In this document: positions 1-9,140 of the stretch, one piece after another
Position numbering within the stretch: the stretch's first letter is position 1
Layout of the letters: each line of letters opens with the position of its first letter
Assembly (NCBI GenBank): GCA_905233525.1
Contig: CAJOEW010000001.1
Location: 53,788-95,387, forward strand
Length of the DNA stretch: 41,600 nt
Source of the DNA: an uncultured Synergistales bacterium
GTDB lineage: Bacteria > Synergistota > Synergistia > Synergistales > Aminobacteriaceae
Direction of reading: 5' to 3'
Translations under genes and position numbers: made by a program
Notes under the pieces: model-generated
The model's input: only the letters and a program-made list of their open reading frames with translations
What the model was told of the DNA's origin: nothing
The model's database searches: none

Positions 1-327
1 GGTTTAATGCAGTTGATGCCGGCGACAGCTAAAGAAGAAGCTAAAAGAGCTGGCCTGAAAAATTATGATCTCTATAACATTAACGATAATATCAGATTAG
101 GAACGTCGCATTTAAATTGGCTGAGTAAGAATTTTAACCGCAAAGAGTGGATCATGTCAGCTTATAACGCAGGCTCAGGCAACACTCGTAAATGGTTAAA
201 GGACGGCGGCGATCAAATGTCCCTCGCACGTTGGATCGAAAATATAAAATTTGAGGAAACATGCGGCTACGTTCAAAGAGTATCAGCTAATCTTGAAATA
301 TATCGAATGCTCTACGATGGCAGGTAA
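1..327 (+). CDS. Lytic transglycosylase (SLT domain), C-terminal part, truncated by window edge
   Basis: MQLMPATAKEEAKRAGL...NIRLGTSHLNWL...SAYNAGSGNTRKWL: SLT motifs GLMQLMPATA and AYNAG. Confidence 0.85.
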   Translation, partial: GLMQLMPATAKEEAKRAGLKNYDLYNINDNIRLGTSHLNWLSKNFNRKEWIMSAYNAGSGNTRKWLKDGGDQMSLARWIENIKFEETCGYVQRVSANLEIYRMLYDGR

Positions 328-1342
328 AAATTTTAAATATCCTTATGAATTTTCGGATCATGCTCTGAAAAAATACTTTTTATTGATTGGCGAGCGTCAG
401 GGATTTTTGAGGCTTGAAAAAAAAAATTTAGTCACAGCAATTTCAGGCGGCGGCGATTCTGTTGCGTTGTTGTGGCTGTTTAAAAAATTTTATGACGGTG
501 AAATTATCGCGGCTCATGTAAATCATAAAATACGCGGCCAGGATTCTGATCTTGATGCTGAATTTGTACGTGAGCTTGCGTTTTCGTGGAATATAAAATT
601 TTATGAATGCGCCGTAAATGTCCTTGATGAAAAATTTTCGGGTGAAAGTCTGGAAACTGCAGCGCGCCGGATTCGTTATCGTGAGCTTGAAAGGATCGCG
701 CTTGAAAATAATTCGTCAGGAATTTTATTAGGACATAACCGCGACGATTTGGCAGAGACTGTATTATTTAATTTATTTCGCGGTTCAGGCATTAGAGGAG
801 CCGTGGGAATCCCTGAAACAAATTCGATCGGTGATATAAAAATTTTTCGTCCGTTAATAGATCTAAGGCGTAATTTTTTAAGAGAACTTTTGCGTGTTCG
901 TGGAATATCATGGCGCGAAGATAATTCAAATTTAGATACGGCTTACACGAGAAATTTTATCAGGCTTGAATTATTGCCGCTGATCGAAAATAAAATCAAC
1001 TCGCGAGTAATTGATCACGTTGCTGATTTTGCAAAAGATATTACGGATTTCAGAGCATTTGACGAAGAACGAGGCCATGAATTATTACGTGCGGTCATGC
1101 TTGATTCTGATGATGAAAATATTTTAAGGCTCGACCGAAAAAAATTAAGAACGTTCAAGGCTCGCGACATAAATTTAATAATTCGTGAACTTGGCCGTAA
1201 TCTGAATATAAAAACATTATCGCGTGACAGGCTTAACGAATTGACAGGACTTATCATAAAAAATGACCGTTTTATTTTTCAATGGTGCGGATGCTTTACG
1301 ATTGAAGGCACTGGAGGTTTTATAACATGCAAAAAATTTTAG
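317..1342 (+). CDS. tilS: tRNA(Ile)-lysidine synthase
   Basis: PP-loop SGGGDSVALLWLF, LGHNRDDLAETVLFNLFRGSGIRG; ATG at 317 is in frame with the longer ORF and fits the N-terminus better than 251. Confidence 0.93.
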   Translation: MAGKNFKYPYEFSDHALKKYFLLIGERQGFLRLEKKNLVTAISGGGDSVALLWLFKKFYDGEIIAAHVNHKIRGQDSDLDAEFVRELAFSWNIKFYECAVNVLDEKFSGESLETAARRIRYRELERIALENNSSGILLGHNRDDLAETVLFNLFRGSGIRGAVGIPETNSIGDIKIFRPLIDLRRNFLRELLRVRGISWREDNSNLDTAYTRNFIRLELLPLIENKINSRVIDHVADFAKDITDFRAFDEERGHELLRAVMLDSDDENILRLDRKKLRTFKARDINLIIRELGRNLNIKTLSRDRLNELTGLIIKNDRFIFQWCGCFTIEGTGGFITCKKF

Positions 1343-3759
1343 AGGAATTAAATTTAATAAAAAAAGGTCTTAAACAACAGGCTAAATTAAAAGAATTAGA
1401 GATCAGGCGAGCAGAATGGGAACGTCAAAACGCTTTATTTGTGCCGTCAAAACAAAGATTAGAGCGCGGGAGAAAAGCTCTTGATTTAGGAGAAGACTAT
1501 AACGAAATAAAAAATTTGCGTTCGATTCTTGAAAGCAGCGTATTAAAACAAAATGCTCTCCGCAATGATTTAACAGAGGCGCGAAATTCATTACAGAACG
1601 CTGAACAGTCATTAACTTTAATTGAAGCTGAAGTACGTGACAAATTAGCAGAACAGACAAAATTAACGGCGCTAACAAAAAAAGTAAAAGTACTTGATGA
1701 ACAAATCAGCGACCGTCAAAAAGAAGTTTCAAAAATTCGTGCTGAACATCTCGAATCAGAAAAGAAATTACGCGAATATAATTACACCGTTGATAAATCT
1801 CAATCAGATCTTGAGCGTATAGAATTAAATTTGCGTGAGGCCAAGAAATTTTTACAGACTCATGCTTCTGACGAAAAATTATCAACAGGAATCGGCGGCA
1901 TTCAAAAATGTTACTCGCTTTACGATCAGGCATATTCAAAAGGAATTGATATAAAAGATTCTTACGCCGCTGCCATAAAAATTAAACAGGCTGCCCAAAA
2001 TAAATTAAACGACCGCTCGCAGCTCATTACCGATATAACGCATAAATTTGAGCTTGCTGAAAAAAATTATGTCCGTGCACGCGCATTCTATGAAAGTTCA
2101 TTAAAAGGCCGGAGCTTAAACGACTGGCAGGATATTTGCGACAGGAATGTAAAAAAATTATCTGAGCTTGACGCGCTTTATAAAAAATTTCAGGAAGAAC
2201 ACGCCTTACACGAAAGTTTGAATCATTTGCAGGACGTTAAAAAACAAATTCAGCAGGAGACAAAAAATTTAAGCCTTCGTGATGTTGAGCAGTCAGGACG
2301 AATAAATGAATTACAGCTCGAAGTACAAAAACTTGAACGCCGCGTAAATTTATTAAAACGCATTGAAGATCTTGACGCTGTCAGAGAATTATTACAAGAC
2401 GGCATTGCTTGTCCATTATGCGGATCTTTGACACATCCTTATGTTTCTGGCGCGCTTATTCCAAATCCAGAAGAGCTTCATAAAAATTTATTCGAGGCTC
2501 AAAAATCTCTTGAAAATTTACATCGCGAACTTGATAACAGACAAACGCAAGCCGGAAAATTATCCGAAGAGTTTTCAAATTTAGGTCATGATGAAAACGA
2601 GATACGCGAAAAAATTAACGAGATTAACTCCGAAATTTCGATCATGGTTTCAAATTTAGGCATTCAAATGGGCGCAGGCATATCACCATTTGACGAGATA
2701 GACAAAGCAAGACAAAAGACTCGCGATCAATTGCAATTAGCCCGCAACGCTTATGAAATAGCAGAAGCTGCACAACGTGATTTAAAAATTGCCGGCGATG
2801 AACTCGATAAAATTACAAAGAGCCGTGACGAATTGACGCGCTATCATCAAGAGGCTTTATTTGTTTTGAACAACAGCCGCGCCGATGAAAACAGACTTGA
2901 CAGCGAGAGCCGGACTCAAGAAGAAATTATTAACAGCCTTAAACGCGAGCTTATATCACAAATTGCGCCATATGGTTATAAAGCTTTACCTGATAAAAAT
3001 CCTGAGCAGGTCGTTAAAGATCTTGAAGAGCGTTTACAAGCATGGCAGGACGGCGTAAAAAAAAGTGATGCCCTTGAGCGTGAGTCGGTATTAGCTAATA
3101 CGAATTTAAATGACTTAAAAAAAATGCGCGACTCTGAAAAATTAAAATGTGATGATCTCGCTATGAGATTACGTTCACTTGAGGCCGAACGCGATACACT
3201 ACAACAGCAGAGAATTGTATTATTTGCCTCGCGCGATCCTGATCTCGAAAATGAAAAAATGTCTCACGAAATTGAAAATATAAAACAGCTTTCAGAAGAG
3301 CGTCGCGAATTAAAAATATCTATCACAAAAAAACTTGATGACACTTTAAACGCTTTACACACTCTTGAAACAGAGACGGCCACAAACCGTGATATGCTTC
3401 AAAAATATGAAATAGCTTTCAGTAAAAAATTATTAGAACTCGGATTCAAAAGCGAGGACGATTATTTATCAGCTTGTTTGAAAGACGAAGAGCGCAAAAC
3501 TTTACAAGACCGCCTGAAAGAATTAACAGCCGTTGATCTTGAATTGAACGCCGAAACAGAAAATGCCCGCGCGGATTTATTAGAGCTTCACGGAGGTTTT
3601 AACGCGAAAGATTTTTCACAGAAGATCGCCGAAATTGAAAAGCAAGCTTCACAAGAATTAGCCGGCGATGACGAAGCTTTAAATCAATACGATAACATGA
3701 AGCCGGAAATTAAAGAATTAGCAGCTCAATGCGGATTGCCTGAAGTATTTTTGAATTAA
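1327..3759 (+). CDS. SbcC/Rad50-like coiled-coil zinc-hook protein lacking N- and C-terminal ATPase head domains
   Basis: Long coiled coil with central CPLCGSLTHPY (CxxC hook); flanking coil resembles SbcC; no Walker A near the N-terminus and no LSGGE/Walker B at the C-terminus; GGAGG ribosome-binding site upstream of ATG 1327. Confidence 0.8.
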   Translation: MQKILEELNLIKKGLKQQAKLKELEIRRAEWERQNALFVPSKQRLERGRKALDLGEDYNEIKNLRSILESSVLKQNALRNDLTEARNSLQNAEQSLTLIEAEVRDKLAEQTKLTALTKKVKVLDEQISDRQKEVSKIRAEHLESEKKLREYNYTVDKSQSDLERIELNLREAKKFLQTHASDEKLSTGIGGIQKCYSLYDQAYSKGIDIKDSYAAAIKIKQAAQNKLNDRSQLITDITHKFELAEKNYVRARAFYESSLKGRSLNDWQDICDRNVKKLSELDALYKKFQEEHALHESLNHLQDVKKQIQQETKNLSLRDVEQSGRINELQLEVQKLERRVNLLKRIEDLDAVRELLQDGIACPLCGSLTHPYVSGALIPNPEELHKNLFEAQKSLENLHRELDNRQTQAGKLSEEFSNLGHDENEIREKINEINSEISIMVSNLGIQMGAGISPFDEIDKARQKTRDQLQLARNAYEIAEAAQRDLKIAGDELDKITKSRDELTRYHQEALFVLNNSRADENRLDSESRTQEEIINSLKRELISQIAPYGYKALPDKNPEQVVKDLEERLQAWQDGVKKSDALERESVLANTNLNDLKKMRDSEKLKCDDLAMRLRSLEAERDTLQQQRIVLFASRDPDLENEKMSHEIENIKQLSEERRELKISITKKLDDTLNALHTLETETATNRDMLQKYEIAFSKKLLELGFKSEDDYLSACLKDEERKTLQDRLKELTAVDLELNAETENARADLLELHGGFNAKDFSQKIAEIEKQASQELAGDDEALNQYDNMKPEIKELAAQCGLPEVFLN

Positions 3760-3772
3760 AGGTGATAAAAAA

Positions 3773-4723
3773 ATGCCTCTCGTTGAAATTTTATTAGCTT
3801 CTTACAACGGCGAAAAATATATTTCTGAACAGATTAAATCAATTTTAGCTCAGGACTTTCAAAATTTTATGTTATTGATCCGCGACGATAATTCTACTGA
3901 CAGCACGCCGGATATAATAAACGAATTTGAAAAAAATTATCCTGACAAGATTAAAATTATTCGCGATGATAAAAAAATTCATAATCCAGGCGGTAATTTT
4001 TTTGAGCTTATAAAATATTCTGACGCTGATTATATTATGTTTTCGGATCAAGATGATTACTGGCTGCCGAATAAAATCAGAATCACTCTTGAAAATATGC
4101 AGAGCGTTGAAAAAAATTCTCCTGCCGGAAAAAATACGCCTGTTCTTGTTTATGCTGACAGCGAAATTGTTGACGCAGATTTAAAAAATTCTCAAGGTGT
4201 TTTCATCAAAAGGCATTATAAAAAATTCAGCGATCTCCTATCACATTATTGCGTAACAGGCTGCCTAATGATGATCAATAAAATTTTATATAAAAATCTT
4301 GGTGAATACGATCCGGCCATGATTTTGCATGATCGTTGGATTGCTTTATATGCCTGTGCTTTTGGCGAGCTTGTTCATATTCCTGAAGTCGTAATGTTAT
4401 ACCGCCAGCACGCTTCAAACGTCATAGGCTCAGAAATTGATCACGTTACGAAATTTCAGCGCATAAAAAAATTTTTAACTAGTCCTTCAAAAAAAATCGC
4501 GAGCTTTAAAAATGAAATGCTCAAAGGTCTTAACACTGCGAAATTATTTAAATCGCGTTATGAAAAAAATTTAAGTCCTGAAATTTTGAGCGAGCTTAAT
4601 AATTTTATAAATCTATATTCGCGCGTTGATCACAATAAATTTTCACGTATACGCACGCTCATAAAATCCGGTTATGTTCACAAAGATTTTATAACGGCCT
4701 TGAAACAAATAATTTTTGTATAA
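3773..4723 (+). CDS. Glycosyltransferase family 2
   Basis: VEILLASYNGEKYISEQIKSILAQDFQNF...DDNSTDSTPDI...FSDQDDYWLPNK. Confidence 0.9.
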   Translation: MPLVEILLASYNGEKYISEQIKSILAQDFQNFMLLIRDDNSTDSTPDIINEFEKNYPDKIKIIRDDKKIHNPGGNFFELIKYSDADYIMFSDQDDYWLPNKIRITLENMQSVEKNSPAGKNTPVLVYADSEIVDADLKNSQGVFIKRHYKKFSDLLSHYCVTGCLMMINKILYKNLGEYDPAMILHDRWIALYACAFGELVHIPEVVMLYRQHASNVIGSEIDHVTKFQRIKKFLTSPSKKIASFKNEMLKGLNTAKLFKSRYEKNLSPEILSELNNFINLYSRVDHNKFSRIRTLIKSGYVHKDFITALKQIIFV

Positions 4724-4732
4724 CATAAATGC

Positions 4733-4761
4733 TTGACAGAAATCAGCAAGCCCTGTAAAAT
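4733..4761 (+). promoter_or_regulatory. Sigma70-type promoter of tRNA cluster (TTGACA-N17-TAAAAT)
   Basis: TTGACA 4733-4738, 17-nt spacer, TAAAAT 4756-4761, about 16 nt upstream of the first tRNA. Confidence 0.75.
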
Positions 4762-4776
4762 TCTCGCTTGTTTGAA

Positions 4777-4849
4777 GCCGGTGTAGCTCAGTTGGTAGAG
4801 CAGCTGACTTGTAATCAGCAGGTCGTCCGTTCAAATCGGATCGCCGGCT
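4777..4849 (+). tRNA. tRNA-Thr (anticodon TGT)
   Basis: Cloverleaf: acceptor GCCGGTG/CGCCGGC, anticodon arm GCTGA-CTTGTAA-TCAGC, T-arm GTTCAAATC; CCA not encoded. Confidence 0.93.
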
Positions 4850-4867
4850 CCGGTTCAAAATCAAGTT

Positions 4868-4953
4868 GGTGGAATGGCCGAGTGGTCAATGGCAACAGAC
4901 TGTAAATCTGTCGGCGAGAGCCTACCATGGTTCAAATCCATGTTCCACCACCA
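4868..4953 (+). tRNA. tRNA-Tyr (anticodon GTA), class II with long variable arm
   Basis: Acceptor GGTGGAA/TTCCACC, anticodon arm ACAGA-CTGTAAA-TCTGT, encoded CCA. Confidence 0.93.
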
Positions 4954-4966
4954 TTTTTTTTATTAA

Positions 4967-5039
4967 GCCGACTTAGCTCAGCAGGTAGAGCACATCCATG
5001 GTAAGGATGCGGTCTTCGGTTCAAATCCGAAAGTCGGCT
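4967..5039 (+). tRNA. tRNA-Thr (anticodon GGT)
   Basis: Acceptor GCCGACT/AGTCGGC, anticodon arm CATCC-ATGGTAA-GGATG; CCA not encoded. Confidence 0.92.
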
Positions 5040-5057
5040 CCGCAGAAAAATTTAAAA

Positions 5058-5072
5058 GCCTTTCAGAAAATT
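5058..5072 (+). promoter_or_regulatory. Candidate CodY box upstream of hslV-hslU-codY
   Basis: GCCTTTCAGAAAATT matches 12/15 of AATTTTCWGAAAATT; weak because the region is AT-rich. Confidence 0.3.
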
Positions 5073-5229
5073 AAGCTAGTTCTAAAAAATTTATGAGCAT
5101 ATTGAAAAGTTTTGCGCGTTCGTGAGAAATCGAATTATCGTTAAATTTCGTATGTTAAAAAAATAATAAAAAGTTCATAATTTTACGAAAACATTTTACA
5201 AAATAAAAATAAATGAAATTTAAAAGGAG

Positions 5230-5781
5230 ATGTTTAAAATTTTCAATGGAACTACGATTATATGCGTTCGTGATAAAAATAAAGTAGCGATGGCCGGCGA
5301 TGGTCAGGTTACGCTTGGAAGCCAGGTGATAAAATCAGGCGCTCGAAAAGTCAGGACGTTATTGCATGGAAAAATTTTAACAGGTTTTGCAGGCTCTACA
5401 GCTGACGCGATGACACTGCTTGAAAAATTTGAGAACTGCTTAGAACAGGAGAAAGGCGATCTCATGAAAGGCGCTGTTAAGCTTGTGCGTGAATGGAGGC
5501 TTGATAAAGCGTTGCGCAGGCTTGAAGCGATGATGTTAGCTGCTGATAAAAATATGACTTTATTATTAAGCGGAGCCGGTGATGTTTTGGAACCTGAAGG
5601 CGATGTAGCTTCAATAGGATCCGGCTCAGGTTATGCTCTTGCTGCCGGCCGTGCTTTGCGTGAAGCAACGGATATGGGCGCGGAAGAAATTGCAAGACGT
5701 TCAATTGAATTAGCTTCGGATATTTGCATTTACACGAATAAAAATATTAAAGTCGAGGTACTTGAAATTGCCAACGAATAA
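5230..5781 (+). CDS. hslV: ATP-dependent protease peptidase subunit HslV
   Basis: [24 protein letters not shown]...[18 protein letters not shown]; followed by hslU. Confidence 0.95.
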   Translation: MFKIFNGTTIICVRDKNKVAMAGDGQVTLGSQVIKSGARKVRTLLHGKILTGFAGSTADAMTLLEKFENCLEQEKGDLMKGAVKLVREWRLDKALRRLEAMMLAADKNMTLLLSGAGDVLEPEGDVASIGSGSGYALAAGRALREATDMGAEEIARRSIELASDICIYTNKNIKVEVLEIANE

Positions 5782-7198
5782 AATTAAATCTGATTTAACA
5801 CCGTCAAGAATAATTGAATATTTGGATCGCTACATAGTCGGTCAGGATAAAGCAAAACGCGCTGTAGCAATAGCCTTAAGAAACAGAATCAGGCGGCGCG
5901 CTTTACCTCCTGAAGTATCACACGAGATCATGCCTAAAAATATTTTAATGGTAGGGCCGACCGGTGTAGGTAAAACAGAAATTGCAAGAAGGCTCGCGAC
6001 GTTAACAAATGCTCCGTTTATAAAAGTTGAGGCTACGAAATTCACGGAGATCGGCTACGTTGGGCGCGATGTTGAAACTATGATACGCGATCTTACAGAA
6101 TTTGCCGTTTCAATGGTGCGTAAAAAGATGCTCGCTACAGTTCAGGTAAAAGCACATGAACGCGCCGAAAAAAGATTACTTGACGCATTATATCCAAAAC
6201 GCAGCAAAAAAGTATCTGTGCCGGATTTTGTAAAGTTATTCAGCAGTGAACGCGACAATGATAACGAATTTCAGAATGACGGCGAAAAATTAGATCAGTC
6301 AGACGAAAATAAACATGATGATAATACCCGCCACCGTCTTTTAGAAATGCTGCGTGCCGGAAAATTAGACAACCGCGATGTAGAAATTGAGATCGCTGAT
6401 ACGGCTGCAATGACTCCAATTTTTGGTACGCCCGGAATGGATATCATGGGAATAAATATAACTGAAATGCTCGGCGGAATGCTTCCAAAACGTACGAAAA
6501 AACGCAGTATGAAAGTTAGCGAGGCCATGAAGATCTTACAACAGGAAGAAGCCGAAAAATTGATCGATACTGACGCAATGTCAAAAGAAGCTCTGGAAAT
6601 AACTCAGGAAGAAGGAATCGTATTTCTTGATGAAATTGATAAAGTAGTCGTTAAAAACGGTTCTTCACATGGCCCTGACGTAAGCCGCGAAGGAGTTCAA
6701 AGGGATTTATTACCGATTGTTGAGGGCACATCAGTTCAGACTCGTTACGGAACAGTCAAGACCGATCATATTTTATTTATCGCTGCAGGAGCTTTCAGCG
6801 GTGTAAAACCTTCGGACTTGATACCGGAATTGCAGGGACGTTTCCCGATTCGTGTTGAGCTTGAGCCTTTAAGTTCTGAAAATTTACAGCAGATCCTGAC
6901 CGAACCTGAAAATAGTCTAGTAAGTCAATACAAGGCTTTAATTTCAACAGAAGGCACGGAATTAAATTTCACGGACGAAGCTACAGCCGAAATTGCAAAA
7001 CTTGCCCATAAAATGAATTCCGAAATGGAGGACATCGGCGCAAGACGTTTACATACTATGATGGAGCAGCTTTTGGAAGAGATAAGCTTTAGCGTTTGTG
7101 ATACGAAGCCTGAAAAAATTGATATTACGCCTGAAATGGTACGTGAAAAATTAAGCGGTCTCGTTGAAAATCGTGATTTACGCCGTTATTTGTTATAG
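5762..7198 (+). CDS. hslU: ATP-dependent protease ATPase subunit HslU
   Basis: [58 protein letters not shown]. Confidence 0.97.
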   Translation: MKLPTNKIKSDLTPSRIIEYLDRYIVGQDKAKRAVAIALRNRIRRRALPPEVSHEIMPKNILMVGPTGVGKTEIARRLATLTNAPFIKVEATKFTEIGYVGRDVETMIRDLTEFAVSMVRKKMLATVQVKAHERAEKRLLDALYPKRSKKVSVPDFVKLFSSERDNDNEFQNDGEKLDQSDENKHDDNTRHRLLEMLRAGKLDNRDVEIEIADTAAMTPIFGTPGMDIMGINITEMLGGMLPKRTKKRSMKVSEAMKILQQEEAEKLIDTDAMSKEALEITQEEGIVFLDEIDKVVVKNGSSHGPDVSREGVQRDLLPIVEGTSVQTRYGTVKTDHILFIAAGAFSGVKPSDLIPELQGRFPIRVELEPLSSENLQQILTEPENSLVSQYKALISTEGTELNFTDEATAEIAKLAHKMNSEMEDIGARRLHTMMEQLLEEISFSVCDTKPEKIDITPEMVREKLSGLVENRDLRRYLL

Positions 7199-7215
7199 GC
7201 GGTGAAAAAAATATC

Positions 7216-8019
7216 ATGTCTGAATTATTAGAGAGCAAGAATCACGCATTAAGAGATTTATTATATAAAACTCGCAGAGTCGGCCATGCTGTACAAGCTC
7301 GTAAAAGCGGAGATCCTTTGAATTTTTACAGCCTGTCAAAATTATTATCTGAATTTTCTACAGCAAATGTATATATCGTCGACAGATCAGGAAATTTATT
7401 AGGCTATAACTGGCTGCCGGAATATAAATCAAAAGCTTTGTCAGACAGCTTCAAAAATGGAGTAATGCCCGAAGAATTTGTAACAAGAATGAACCGCTGC
7501 AGAGACTCTGAAGTTCATGACGAAGACGCTTTTTTATTTGATGACGATTACACCAGCGAAAAGCCTGAAAAACATTTAATGTACGTTCCGATTGTAGGAG
7601 CCAGTGCCGAACGTTTAGGAACAATTATGCTTGTGAGGTTTCATACGCCGTTTTTACTTGATGATTTATTATTAGCCGAATATTTGGGAATGCTCGTCGG
7701 TATAGAAATTTTGAACGAGCGCGCAAAATTAGTTGAACAAAGCTCACGTAATAGAATGGCTGTTCAAATGGCGATCAGGGCGTTATCGTATTCAGAGCTT
7801 GAAAGCATGAGAAGCATTATTGATGAGCTTGACGGATCCGAAGGTGTAGCTATTGCCAGTAAAGTTGCTGATCGAGTTGGTGTTACACGCAGTGTTATCG
7901 TTAACGCTCTTAGAAAATTAGAGAGCGCAGGCTTAATTGAAAGTCGAAGCTTAGGTATGAAAGGAACGTATATAAAAATTTTGAGTCCGCTGCTTTTGGA
8001 ATTTCTTTACAAAAAATAA
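7216..8019 (+). CDS. codY: GTP-sensing pleiotropic repressor CodY
   Basis: N-terminal GAF region plus C-terminal wHTH ASKVADRVGVTRSVIVNALRKLESAGLIESRSLGMKGTYIKIL; hslV-hslU-codY order. Confidence 0.93.
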   Translation: MSELLESKNHALRDLLYKTRRVGHAVQARKSGDPLNFYSLSKLLSEFSTANVYIVDRSGNLLGYNWLPEYKSKALSDSFKNGVMPEEFVTRMNRCRDSEVHDEDAFLFDDDYTSEKPEKHLMYVPIVGASAERLGTIMLVRFHTPFLLDDLLLAEYLGMLVGIEILNERAKLVEQSSRNRMAVQMAIRALSYSELESMRSIIDELDGSEGVAIASKVADRVGVTRSVIVNALRKLESAGLIESRSLGMKGTYIKILSPLLLEFLYKK

Positions 8020-8043
8020 ACGACTGAAAGATTTTTCAATATA

Positions 8044-8095
8044 CCCTCCGCCAAATGAGAATTAAAATAAAAATACGGTGGAGGGAAATTTTTTT
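8044..8095 (+). terminator. Rho-independent terminator after codY
   Basis: CCCTCCGCC (8044-8052) pairs with GGTGGAGGG (8077-8085), followed by AAATTTTTTT. Confidence 0.7.
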
Positions 8096-8426
8096 ATAAT
8101 CAAAACAAGCATTATAGGAATCATAGCCAATATATTTTTATCAGTCTTTAAGGCCGTCATAGGGATAATTTCAAATTCTATCGCTGTCGCTGTCATTGTA
8201 AAAATATTTTTAGGGCATTATGTAAAAGCTCAAGGCTTGAAAGTAAATTCAGGTTCACGGATTTTATATCGATATGGAAAATAAAGAAATTTCATTTGAT
8301 GTGGTAATGAGCTTTGATATACGTCCGAGCGAAGGCTTAAAAATTGCACACGACGAGATCAGCGCAGCATATCCTGAATATAAAATTACGATCGCGCCTG
8401 ATATTGATGTTTCAGCTACGGATTAA
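8078..8426 (+). pseudogene. Decayed cation diffusion facilitator (CDF) transporter with two internal deletions
   Basis: IKTSIIGIIANIFLSVFKAVIGIISNSIAV (CDF TM1), then AVIVKIFLGHYVKAQGLKVNSGS (mid-protein), then in another frame MENKEISFDVVMSFDIRPSEGLKIAHDEISAAYPEYKITIAPDIDVSATD (CDF C-terminal domain). Confidence 0.85.
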
Positions 8427-8444
8427 ATAAATTAAAAATAAACA

Positions 8445-8476
8445 CTCCGTCAATTAAAGGCGGAGCAATTTTTTTT
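8445..8476. terminator. Hairpin terminator between convergent CDF remnant and HD-domain gene
   Basis: CTCCGTC (8445-8451) / GGCGGAG (8459-8465) followed by a T8-T9 run. Confidence 0.6.
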
Positions 8477-8487
8477 TAAGCTTATAA

Positions 8488-9054
8488 CTATAATCCGATC
8501 TCTTTTTCAACAGGGCGTAATGCTTTGATCGTTTCATTTATAACATCATCAAGAGGCATTCCTAATTTTTCCGCGCCGTTCTTTATGATTTCACGGTTGA
8601 CTCCTCTTGCGAAAGCTTTATCCTTCCATTTTTTCTTGACCGATTTTAACTCAAGATCATTTAACGATTTCGACGGCCTCACAAGTCCTGCGGTTATTAT
8701 CAAGCCTGTAAGCTCATCAATCGTAAATAAAACGCGCTCCAGATTATTTTGAGGCTCAACATCTGTACATATTCCGTAACCGTGAGATTGAACAGCATGT
8801 ATTATATTTTCGTCTATATCTGCTTTACGTAAAAGTTCCGGAGCAACATGGCAATGGCGTTCTGGCGTTGATTGCGTTAATTCCCAGTCGATATCATGAA
8901 GGATTCCAACGACTCCCCATAAATTTTCATCTTCGTTATAAATTTTTGCAAAGTGCTTCATCGTGTATTCAACTGCGCGAGCGTGATGAATATGTGAAAT
9001 TTCATGATTATATTCTTTCAGTAAGTTAATAGCTTGTTCTTCGGTCGGTATCAA
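8488..9054 (-). CDS. HD-domain phosphohydrolase
   Basis: HARAVEYTM...GVVGILHDIDWE...AVQSHGYG: HD-domain metal ligand pattern. Confidence 0.85.
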   Translation of the reverse strand: MIPTEEQAINLLKEYNHEISHIHHARAVEYTMKHFAKIYNEDENLWGVVGILHDIDWELTQSTPERHCHVAPELLRKADIDENIIHAVQSHGYGICTDVEPQNNLERVLFTIDELTGLIITAGLVRPSKSLNDLELKSVKKKWKDKAFARGVNREIIKNGAEKLGMPLDDVINETIKALRPVEKEIGL

Positions 9055-9140
9055 TTTAAAAAATCCTCCTTTGAAAATTTAATAACAAGTTCGATAAATT
9101 ATAATATCTTTTAATTATTAACCTGTTAGGAGTTTTTTAC

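Noticed and set aside
1015-1257. Antisense ORFs inside tilS and the SbcC-like gene (also 1403-1678, 1706-1939)
   Set aside because: Overlap well-supported plus-strand genes and show low-complexity, non-domain sequence; artefacts of codon usage.
4643-4864. Minus-strand ORF (73 aa) containing MILNRSRRSDLNGRPADYKSAALPTELHR
   Set aside because: Translation of the antisense of tRNA-Thr, a classic spurious ORF.
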